Assembly: GCA_947072715.1 (NCBI GenBank)
Contig: CAMTJB010000080.1
Location: 1 to 5,741 of the forward strand
DNA: 5,741 nucleotides
Source of the DNA: an uncultured Fusobacteriaceae bacterium
GTDB lineage: Bacteria > Fusobacteriota > Fusobacteriia > Fusobacteriales > Fusobacteriaceae
Reading direction: 5' to 3'
A program made the position numbers and the translations under genes. Below, one piece after another: positions 1-5,741 of the stretch (positions are counted from its first letter, which is position 1; every line of letters begins with the position of its first letter). The notes beneath the pieces were generated by a model. The model worked only from the letters and a program-made list of their open reading frames with translations. It did not search any database and was not told where the DNA came from.

Positions 1-2056
1 TATCTTTTTCTTGATACCAACCTGTAACTTGATCCCCTTGAGCTGAGAACATTGTAGGGCTAATATCGTAAAGATTTAAATTTCCTATAACATTGTAAGC
101 ATTTCCTTTGGCATCGTCAGAAGTTTCTTTTATCTTATTAAAGGAGATACCTCCGTCATAAGAGAGATAATTTCCACCTCCATTAGATCCTGTTGTTTCA
201 CTCGCCTCTACCACAACATACGAATCTTCCGTAGCTTTTAAAGTTACTGTACCACCTTTCATTTCATAATCTTTTATATCTTGAGTATCTTTTATATTTG
301 TTAGACCTACTCCTATGTGGTCATTTAACCAAGCATTGGTTCTTAATCCATAAGTAGAATTTTCATCATAATCTGCTCCAGTTGGTAAATATTCATAATC
401 AATAACTAAATACGAATAATCATCTCCACCTGTATTATTATGAATAATGTCACTTGAATTATTATCACGTGATATTGTGTTTAGAGGCCTATTTAAAATA
501 ACTCTTCCTTGATATGAATCAAATTCATAATCTCTTCCCTCTTGTAACGGAGTTAAACTTTTAGTTAGATTTGTGTTTTTATCTACAACTTTAATTGAGA
601 CTTTTTCACTTCCTAGAACTACATCTCCATATTTAAGAAAATAAAGACTTCCTCCAGTTCCTAAAAATTCTTCATGAGAATAAAGTGAATTAACATCTGA
701 TACAAAGCCTGTTAAACTTACTTTATCATCTCCAAACTTTGTAGTTTCATCTGTACGATAAATACCTTTTCCTCCATAAAAACTTCTATTATATTGCATA
801 AATTTGGTTCCCGTTAATCCAGTATTATAATTCCCCCATAAAAATTGAGACTTTGAATATTCAGCTTTAAGATAAAATTTACTTTGAGTGTTAACATCTC
901 TATAGATATATGATTCATCTCCATAAGTTGGATAATATATCTCATCAAAATTCTCTACTCTATCAAATATTGTTTTATTATCTCTATCATTTAAATTATC
1001 AAAAAGCTTGTCATACTCTGTCTGTTGGGTATTTATCTGGGCTGTTACTCTAAATTTATCATTAAACTTTGTTTTGTTATATAGAGCCAATCTCGCTTCA
1101 TTATAAATAGAAGAATCCTTATAAGCATCAGCATCACCAAGAGTCTCTCTATTTCCACTTACATGATTATCTCCAATAAGAAAGTCTGCAATCCCTGTAG
1201 TAAATGAATATTTTTCAGGAACAGTAGCTTTTAAAACATACTCTTCCTCTCTATCATCTTTATAAACTAATTTTACAGGAATATCGTAATCTCCACTGGG
1301 AAGATATTCAAGAACAAGAAGTTTATTTTCATCAAGATCGTACTCCTCTCCCCTAACAACAACCTTATCTAAATCTTTAAAATTTGTACCTGCAATTTTC
1401 ACCATTCCAAAATTAAGTGGAATATTTTGTACTAATAAATTAGCTTCTCCCATATTTTTTTCTTCTGCGTAGAAGTTTTTCTGAAAATCATTAAAATCTG
1501 GAATAATCTTACGAGAAACAACATTAATTACTCCTGTATTAGTTGAATCTCTATTGTTATTTTTATCGTATACTTTTAATTTATAAATTAATTGATCTCC
1601 ATTTCTATAATTTCTTTTTAACTCTGTTACTCCATCCCACTCTACTGAAAAATCTCCAGAACTTGGAGTTCCTTCTATTACCTTTAATGGTTGGGAAAGG
1701 ACTCCTCCTTTCCCATCATATATTGAAAGTTCATACTTACTAATATAATAACTATAGTTTGTTTTAATATTAAAGTTTATTGTTTCTGCTATCTTTCCAT
1801 TTTTAACAATAACTTCCTCTGAACTTGTTACCTTTAATTCAGGAGTAACCTCAGCAAAGCTTTCTGTCACCCAAATTGATCCACTATCTAAATAAATTCT
1901 ACTTGGGTCTTGGTAACTACTGATATTTTTGCTTTTTTTATTATAATCTCTAGTTTTTAAAGGGATTGCACTAGGTTTAATCTCCTCATTATTTGCAAAA
2001 GAAAGTGTTGCTAAATGAATAAACACAGCGTATACTAAGCGATTTCTCTTAAGCAA
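1..2056 (-). CDS. Exported beta-rich outer-membrane-type protein, 3' end outside window
   Basis: I translated this stretch codon by codon: 685 codons from TTG 2056 to the left edge contain no stop, and the final codon is cut after one base. It begins MLKRNRLVYAVFIHLATLSFA, a Sec signal peptide, followed by NNEE. Residues about 95-165 resemble a FlgD-type Ig-like domain (ELSIYD, VEWDG, LIYKLKVYD). Residues about 206-282 form a beta-rich linker (IPLNFGMVKIAG, YLPSGDYDIPV). Residues 286-525 hold a conserved block with GIADFLIGDNHVSG, LWGNYNTGLTGT, QYNRSFYGGKGIYR, GTGGSLYFLKYGDVVLGSE and GRDYEFDSYQGRVILNRPL. I recognise this block from large uncharacterised outer-membrane proteins found beside DUF11 proteins. 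The rest alternates aromatic and polar residues, as in amphipathic strands, so a C-terminal beta-barrel beyond the window is possible. There are no cysteines. The first internal Met is residue 202, so a non-ATG start is required. Substrate and function are unknown. Confidence 0.88.
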   Translation of the reverse strand, partial: MLKRNRLVYAVFIHLATLSFANNEEIKPSAIPLKTRDYNKKSKNISSYQDPSRIYLDSGSIWVTESFAEVTPELKVTSSEEVIVKNGKIAETINFNIKTNYSYYISKYELSIYDGKGGVLSQPLKVIEGTPSSGDFSVEWDGVTELKRNYRNGDQLIYKLKVYDKNNNRDSTNTGVINVVSRKIIPDFNDFQKNFYAEEKNMGEANLLVQNIPLNFGMVKIAGTNFKDLDKVVVRGEEYDLDENKLLVLEYLPSGDYDIPVKLVYKDDREEEYVLKATVPEKYSFTTGIADFLIGDNHVSGNRETLGDADAYKDSSIYNEARLALYNKTKFNDKFRVTAQINTQQTEYDKLFDNLNDRDNKTIFDRVENFDEIYYPTYGDESYIYRDVNTQSKFYLKAEYSKSQFLWGNYNTGLTGTKFMQYNRSFYGGKGIYRTDETTKFGDDKVSLTGFVSDVNSLYSHEEFLGTGGSLYFLKYGDVVLGSEKVSIKVVDKNTNLTKSLTPLQEGRDYEFDSYQGRVILNRPLNTISRDNNSSDIIHNNTGGDDYSYLVIDYEYLPTGADYDENSTYGLRTNAWLNDHIGVGLTNIKDTQDIKDYEMKGGTVTLKATEDSYVVVEASETTGSNGGGNYLSYDGGISFNKIKETSDDAKGNAYNVIGNLNLYDISPTMFSAQGDQVTGWYQEKD
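482..1219 (-). other. Conserved block shared with large outer-membrane proteins
   Basis: Residues about 280-525 of the second protein carry an ordered set of motifs: a GIADFLIGD strand, FDEIYYPTYGDES, FYLKAEYSKSQFLWGNY, GLTGT, QYNRSFYGGK, FLGTGGSLYFL and GRDYEFDSYQGRVIL. From memory, closely similar motifs in the same order (VADLTVG, YYPVYGD, WGNFxTxLTGT, YSRxLYGA, FRGTGGSLYYL, DYDIDYxQGRI) occur in proteobacterial outer-membrane proteins of unknown function. The aromatic, strand-like pattern suggests barrel or barrel-associated strands. Confidence 0.65.
1562..1759 (-). other. Possible FlgD-like Ig domain
   Basis: Residues about 100-165 follow the FlgD/CHU_C-type pattern: a first strand ELSIYDGKGGV, then SVEWDG, then a long strand LIYKLKVYDKNNN. 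This is a weak, pattern-only assignment. Such domains are usually structural modules of exported proteins. Confidence 0.4.
1994..2056 (-). other. Signal peptide, predicted cleavage after SFA
   Basis: Positive n-region (KRNR), hydrophobic core LVYAVFIHLATL, then SFA followed by NNEE, giving a likely signal peptidase I cut after residue 21. There is no cysteine at the junction, so it is not a lipoprotein. The peptide begins immediately at the proposed TTG start, which supports that start. Confidence 0.8.
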
Positions 2057-2057
2057 T

Positions 2058-5000
2058 TTACTCACTCTCCTTCACAGTTTTTTCTTGAACACTAAAGTTA
2101 AATTGATTCAATACTTTACTAGATACTCTTTTTAAATAAGGATTCTCCGAAGTTACTTTCATTCCTTTTGGAAGAGAGTTCTCATCAACTTTAATTAGAA
2201 GATTTTCACCTTTTCTATTAAGAATCCATTGATCTGGAATATGATATCTACCATATGCATCAGTTTCTACAATTATTCCATCTGCATTAAAGACTCTTAC
2301 CCCAGGTATTCCATTTTCATAAAAAGCATTATTATTAATAATTAATTCATGAATATATACACCTTTAGAAGTTTCATCATTATATATGTTTTGCTTAAGA
2401 CTTATTACTTGAGAATTCATACCACTTTTAACATCAGATGTAGAATTTGAAATATATTCTCCCCTGTCATTAATTATGATATTTGTTCCTTCTGATGTTG
2501 TAAATTTTAAAGATGTAAACTCATCAGAGGTTGACTTATATCTAATAATAACTTCATTATCTTTATTTTTAACTCTACTATCTATACCTTTAATCTTTTT
2601 AATATATAAGCCTTTATCATTAATAATTTCATTATCAGATAATTTCTTATCTTTTTTATTCAATGTAACAACAGCTGATTTAGGTATATATCTCTCTTTA
2701 TTAATATTTATTTTTACTAAAACATCTTCTGCTTCTGGATTATTCTGGTAATCATCTCCATTTAAATCATGGAATACTTTTCCAATTATTGATGCAGTGT
2801 CAAATAGAGGGTCTGCCGTTACTTCAACTGTAGCTTTAGCTGTGTTTGAGACTGTTAAACCATTTGCCGTGGCATAAGCTCTATTTTCATATTTCCCAAT
2901 AGTAACACCTATTGAAGGTTTTAATAAATATCTTACACTAAAACTTTCTTTTGCTTTTATTGTAATAGGCTCAAAATTAAGATTTTTTCCTACTAAAACT
3001 GGAGATGTTGAATAATTCTTATACGCCTTTCCATTACTATCAAAGAAAGTAACATATGCTGATTTTTTAAGATATTTAAATCCTGCTGGAGTTCTATCTA
3101 CTAAAATTATATTTTCGTATGTAACCTCTGTTTGATTTTTAACAATAACTTCATACTCTACTGCATCTCCAGGTTTAACACTGTCTTTAAATGCTTTTTT
3201 ATAAATAACTAGTTGTCCACGAGAGTCTTTAATTTTATTTTCAACAGTTGAACTTGCAAGATTTCCAAACTTATCTCTTACTGTTGCAGTATTTGAAATC
3301 GTTCCAAATGCTGTTTTATTTAAAGTTCCAGTAATTGTAAATATTAGGGTATTTTTCCTATTATTTTCTAGTATAACTAAACTATTTATGTCTTGATTAT
3401 CTTTTATAGGAATATTTGGATTAAGAATATCGCCTTTTTCTTTATATGAAATCGTCCATGAAGCAAAAGCTTTTTCTCCACTCTCTGCTATTATTTTAGA
3501 AAGTTCATCTTTAAATGCTAAGTCAATACCATTTCCAGGTCCAATATTTTCTAAAGTAATTGTATAAATAATAGTATCCTCTACTCCTAAAGAATTTGTT
3601 ATAACTTGTGATGCCTTTTTTACTGTTATATTAGGTTTAGAAGGATTAAATTCAACATAGTTTGACGCCAAATTATTAGCTTGGTTAGCTGGATCATTTA
3701 AATTTGAATTAAGTTTTATATTTCCAATCATTTCAGATGCTACCTTTGCTTTTACTCTAATTACTACAGTTGCATTTCCTTCTAAAAAAAGGCTTTGATC
3801 TAAATCTTCATTTGATTGTAAAAATATATTATTTATTAAACCAGTGTTACTAATAATTTCATATTTCCACTCTGTAAATATCTTATTGTTAGTTCCATCT
3901 ATATAATTAGACATTGAGTTTTTTATTAAATGTGCAAGTTCTATATTTAGAGCTGGTGTATCACTTAGATTTTTAACAATAATATCATATTGAATCCAAT
4001 CATCAGGATTATATATATTATTACTTTGTTCCATATGAATATCCAGCATATATGGTTTAGATTTTATACTAGCTTCCCTTACTACAGTTGCACTTTGCCC
4101 ATTTCCTCTTGGGATTGTTGCTGTTGAGGTATTAATAATCTCTCCAGTAGCTTCACCACTTGTAGTCCCAACTATTGTAAAAATAATCTCATCTTTAGAA
4201 CCAAGGTCAATCATAGTATCTATGTTTTCATTATCCTTTGGTTGAGAATAAACTGTTGTAAATGGATTAGTTGCAGTAAAAGTTGTTTTCCATGATATAA
4301 AAGCTAACACATCAATATCCAAGTAATTTTTAACTTTAATATCTCTTATATAATCAGTTAAATTAATTCCACTAATATTACTAGAAGTATCATTTTTTAA
4401 AGATATCTTATAAGTAACTGGTTTCCCTGGAATGTATTCACTTTCTATAACCTCTTTAGTAAAAGATAAAGTTGGAATTATTGGTTGAGTTACAACTGTG
4501 TTACTATTAACTGGACTATTTTTAAAATTAAGCAATGCTGTGTTTTCAATAGTTCCTACTAAATTTCCTGCAATATTCCCTTCTAATATATATTCTACTT
4601 CTGTATTTGGTGCTAAATCAAAAGTTTCATTTAAATCATTCTTAGCATCGTATAAAAAAGCTTTTCCTTTTGCATTTACTCCACCAAGAATCTTAGATTC
4701 GATCTCATTCAAATTATCTTGCAAATTAATATCATTAGCCCAGTTTTTACTAGTATTTTTTACTTTTATTGTATAAACCAGCTTATCTCCTGGGGTATAT
4801 TCACTTGCATTAACTGCTTTCGTAATTAAAATATTACTACTAGGAACATTTTCTGCCTCTATATCTATAGAGGAATCATTTTGTACAGAGTTATAGCTAA
4901 TTTCTGCCTTATTTGTTATCTTTCCTAAAACATTATCATTTAATATCCCTGCTATTTCTATCTCTATTGTTTCCCCTGGATAAATATTTAAATTAGCCGA

Positions 5001-5741
5001 ATATCCATTGGACAAATCTTCATTTTTAATTGAACTATTAGTTGGTATTTTTCTACTTTTTATAGTCCAACTCTTAAAAGCTTTATCTTTAAAATCACTA
5101 TTAGAAACCTCTGTTAATATCCCTTTTATATCATCGCTTATAGATACATCCTTTGCAAATCCTGCTCCTTTATTTAATATTTGTAACTTATAAATCATCG
5201 TATCTCCAATATTATAAGTAGGTGAATTTACTGTTTTTAATATCTCTACCTCCCCTATAGATGGAATAATATTTGCACTAACGGCTTTATCAATTGTTGC
5301 ATCATATGTCCAGTATGCTGTATTTATAATTTCTCCAACTGATGTACTAGATGTTGTTCCAGTTATCGTTATAAGTACAGAACTTAACTTCCCAATATCA
5401 ATAGTTGCATTTATATCTCCACCTGTTGGTATTGACTTTATATCACTATTAGTTGAATCTCCATTGACCATTGAAGATATTGTCCATTTTGTAAATGTTG
5501 GTTTCTGAGTCCCATCTACTGAAGTAGATAATATTTTACTAATTTCATCTTTTATTTTAAAATTATTTATTACATTGTTAGATTTATTCTCAATTAATAT
5601 ATTAAAACTAACATCAGAACCTGGAGTATAATCTTTACTCGAAGTTGTTTTTGTCACTTTAATATCATTTGGACTAACTTTTTTTAATGTAGAAGTAACA
5701 GGATAGTTATTAGTTGTTTGATTATATACTCCTTTTGCAGT
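2058..5741 (-). CDS. Large DUF11/isopeptide-D2-like repeat surface protein, 5' end outside window
   Basis: An uninterrupted frame of 1227 codons runs from the window edge (ACT at 5741-5739) to TAA at 2060-2058. The GTG at 5657 reads as an internal valine: the 28 codons before it are open, in frame, and continue the repeat pattern, so the true start and any signal peptide lie outside. Counting from the edge: residues 1-26 are the end of a repeat; 27-978 hold seven repeats; 979-1227 are a C-terminal module. The repeats open with a TKxV...YxPGD strand, continue with YxIxVxN, D-x-I/L, often KAFxSWxI, and close with GxIxNTA. This is the DUF11 / fimbrial isopeptide D2 type of Ig-like fold. There are no cysteines, no LPXTG and no C-terminal hydrophobic anchor; the end is charged (KESE). 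Such proteins are normally exported stalks or adhesins; location and function here are inferred. The next gene follows after one base, in the same operon. Confidence 0.93.
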   Translation of the reverse strand, partial: TAKGVYNQTTNNYPVTSTLKKVSPNDIKVTKTTSSKDYTPGSDVSFNILIENKSNNVINNFKIKDEISKILSTSVDGTQKPTFTKWTISSMVNGDSTNSDIKSIPTGGDINATIDIGKLSSVLITITGTTSSTSVGEIINTAYWTYDATIDKAVSANIIPSIGEVEILKTVNSPTYNIGDTMIYKLQILNKGAGFAKDVSISDDIKGILTEVSNSDFKDKAFKSWTIKSRKIPTNSSIKNEDLSNGYSANLNIYPGETIEIEIAGILNDNVLGKITNKAEISYNSVQNDSSIDIEAENVPSSNILITKAVNASEYTPGDKLVYTIKVKNTSKNWANDINLQDNLNEIESKILGGVNAKGKAFLYDAKNDLNETFDLAPNTEVEYILEGNIAGNLVGTIENTALLNFKNSPVNSNTVVTQPIIPTLSFTKEVIESEYIPGKPVTYKISLKNDTSSNISGINLTDYIRDIKVKNYLDIDVLAFISWKTTFTATNPFTTVYSQPKDNENIDTMIDLGSKDEIIFTIVGTTSGEATGEIINTSTATIPRGNGQSATVVREASIKSKPYMLDIHMEQSNNIYNPDDWIQYDIIVKNLSDTPALNIELAHLIKNSMSNYIDGTNNKIFTEWKYEIISNTGLINNIFLQSNEDLDQSLFLEGNATVVIRVKAKVASEMIGNIKLNSNLNDPANQANNLASNYVEFNPSKPNITVKKASQVITNSLGVEDTIIYTITLENIGPGNGIDLAFKDELSKIIAESGEKAFASWTISYKEKGDILNPNIPIKDNQDINSLVILENNRKNTLIFTITGTLNKTAFGTISNTATVRDKFGNLASSTVENKIKDSRGQLVIYKKAFKDSVKPGDAVEYEVIVKNQTEVTYENIILVDRTPAGFKYLKKSAYVTFFDSNGKAYKNYSTSPVLVGKNLNFEPITIKAKESFSVRYLLKPSIGVTIGKYENRAYATANGLTVSNTAKATVEVTADPLFDTASIIGKVFHDLNGDDYQNNPEAEDVLVKININKERYIPKSAVVTLNKKDKKLSDNEIINDKGLYIKKIKGIDSRVKNKDNEVIIRYKSTSDEFTSLKFTTSEGTNIIINDRGEYISNSTSDVKSGMNSQVISLKQNIYNDETSKGVYIHELIINNNAFYENGIPGVRVFNADGIIVETDAYGRYHIPDQWILNRKGENLLIKVDENSLPKGMKVTSENPYLKRVSSKVLNQFNFSVQEKTVKESE
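2067..2072 (-). promoter_or_regulatory. Ribosome binding site AAGGAG for the downstream gene
   Basis: The mRNA reads AAGGAGAGTGAGTAAATTG. AAGGAG is a near-perfect Shine-Dalgarno lying inside the last coding codons of the upstream gene. It is 10 bases from TTG at 2056 but only 1 base from the alternative GTG at 2065, too close for initiation. This decides the start in favour of TTG and implies that ribosomes ending the first gene can re-initiate on the second. Confidence 0.75.
2733..2768 (-). other. Putative calcium-binding loop (DLNGDDYQNNPE)
   Basis: Twelve residues have oxygen ligands at EF-hand positions 1, 3, 5, 9 and 12 (Asp, Asn, Asp, Asn, Glu), with Tyr at 7. This is the form typical of SdrD-B and dockerin-like loops in secreted proteins. 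It follows a GKVFHD strand, as in SdrD-B domains. Calcium binding is inferred. Confidence 0.65.
2808..5663 (-). repeat. Array of seven diverged DUF11-like protein repeats
   Basis: Approximate repeats are R1 5663-5253, R2 5252-4839, R3 4838-4470, R4 4469-4050, R5 4049-3630, R6 3629-3213 and R7 3212-2808. They are similar as protein but diverged as DNA, so this is an old array and not a recent tandem duplication. Numbering residues from the window edge, candidate isopeptide residues are K31/D65/N140, K169/D203/N277, K308/D342/N400, K429/D463/N537, (R5: M570/H604/L677), K708 or K709/D745/N817 and K848/D882/N953. Lys to Asp is exactly 34 residues in R1-R4 and R7. R3 lacks the 15-20 residue SW...NxDIN segment. 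R7 is closest to classic DUF11, with LVDRTPAGF in place of the KAFxSW form. Repeat borders are approximate. Bond formation is inferred from residue positions only. Confidence 0.85.
3630..4049 (-). other. Degenerate repeat 5 of the array
   Basis: This repeat aligns without gaps to repeat 4 around the key strands (LDIHMEQS against LSFTKEVI; IELAHLI against INLTDYI; GNIKLNS against GEIINTS). The position of the opening Lys is Met, that of the central Asp is His and that of the closing Asn is Leu. The Met-His distance is still 34 residues, so the fold is probably kept while the putative bond-forming residues are gone. Trp, Tyr and the VKN strand are conserved. Confidence 0.7.
5664..5741 (-). other. 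Tail of a preceding DUF11-like repeat (repeat 0)
   Basis: The 26 codons at the edge begin TAKGVYNQTT and end before IKVTK. They match the last strand and linker of the other repeats, for example NTAYWTYDAT followed by a linker in repeat 1. The window therefore cuts just after the expected Asn of an NTA motif. This shows that at least one more repeat lies upstream and that the protein is longer than the visible part. Confidence 0.75.

Larger units (their letters stand above)
2061..2807 (-). other. C-terminal SdrD-B-like module with long insertion, repeat-protein end
   Basis: After the repeats comes IIGKVFHDLNGDDYQNNPE (about 985-1003 from the window edge). This is the start of an SdrD-B-like domain with calcium ligands D992, N994, D996, Y998, N1000 and E1003 in EF-hand spacing. 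The usual continuation (GIPGVRV, then TDAYGRYHI) appears only about 140 residues later, at 1144-1168. The 127 residues between (window about 2328-2708) are Lys/Asn/Ser-rich and match nothing I recognise. The end carries LPKGMKVTSENP and NQFNFSV. I know a similar ending (LPxGxxxTTENPRVxR...NFG) from large proteobacterial DUF11 proteins; that link is from memory. The tail may contact the partner encoded next door, which is inference. Confidence 0.7.

Noticed and set aside
1543..1743. Plus-strand open frame of 66 codons
   Set aside because: It lies opposite the second gene's well-supported coding frame. The Leu/Phe-rich translation is typical of antisense to AT-rich coding DNA, and it lacks a credible ribosome binding site.
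2057..2065. GTG at 2065 as the second gene's start, overlapping the first gene by 8 bases
   Set aside because: It is in frame, but only one base separates it from AAGGAG. TTG at 2056 has workable spacing and gives a clean signal peptide. It remains a possible alternative that adds three residues.
2476..2751. Plus-strand open frame of 91 codons resembling a membrane protein
   Set aside because: Its hydrophobic look comes from the complement of Lys/Asn/Asp-rich codons of the repeat protein's C-terminal module; it has no family motif.
4498..4776. Plus-strand open frame of 92 codons
   Set aside because: It is antisense to repeat 3, whose protein pattern is conserved with the other repeats, so the minus strand is the coding one.
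5008..5193. Plus-strand open frame of 61 codons
   Set aside because: It is antisense to repeat 2, with no independent evidence of coding.
2808..5663. Recent tandem DNA duplication or phase-variable repeats
   Set aside because: The repeats match at protein level only. I saw no long identical DNA blocks and no extended homopolymer or short tandem tract suited to slipped-strand switching.
1..5741. CRISPR array, tRNA, rRNA, insertion sequence or terminator
   Set aside because: All but one base between the genes is coding. I saw no regularly spaced identical repeats, no RNA gene folds and no hairpin followed by a T-run at a gene end.

Overview
The window is AT-rich and entirely coding on the minus strand. 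Two partial genes of one operon lie head to tail and are separated by a single base. The protein type suggests a low-GC diderm (Gram-negative) bacterium, and my best guess is Fusobacteria. The reasons are strong A/T bias in codon choice, AGA as the dominant arginine codon, an AAGGAG ribosome binding site, an outer-membrane-type protein partner, and the absence of an LPXTG or membrane anchor at the visible end of the repeat protein. No marker gene is present, so the taxon is an inference.

Right to left, in the direction of transcription: 5741-2058 is the 3' part of a very large repeat protein. The reading frame is open to the window edge, so the GTG at 5657 is an internal valine and the real start lies outside. 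The visible 1227 residues hold the tail of one repeat, then seven DUF11 / isopeptide-D2-like beta-sandwich repeats of about 120-140 residues. A C-terminal region follows with an SdrD-B-like calcium loop, a stretch of about 130 residues with no recognised domain, a GIPGVRV...TDAYGRYHI module and an LPKG...ENP end motif. Repeats 1-4 and 7 keep a Lys-34-Asp spacing and a late Asn that could form intramolecular isopeptide bonds. Repeat 5 has lost all three residues.

2056-1 is the 5' part of a second gene, probably starting at TTG 2056 one base after the first gene's stop. It encodes a signal peptide and a beta-rich exported protein carrying motifs (LWGNYNTGLTGT, GTGGSLYFL, GRDYEFDSYQGRVIL) that I recognise from large uncharacterised outer-membrane proteins. 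It runs off the left edge after 685 codons.

The second gene's ribosome binding site lies inside the last codons of the first, so translation is probably coupled and the products probably made together. A reasonable model is a long, cysteine-free surface or periplasmic stalk working with an outer-membrane partner. The function is unknown. No RNA genes, mobile elements, CRISPR arrays, promoters or terminators were seen, and there is no intergenic space to hold them.
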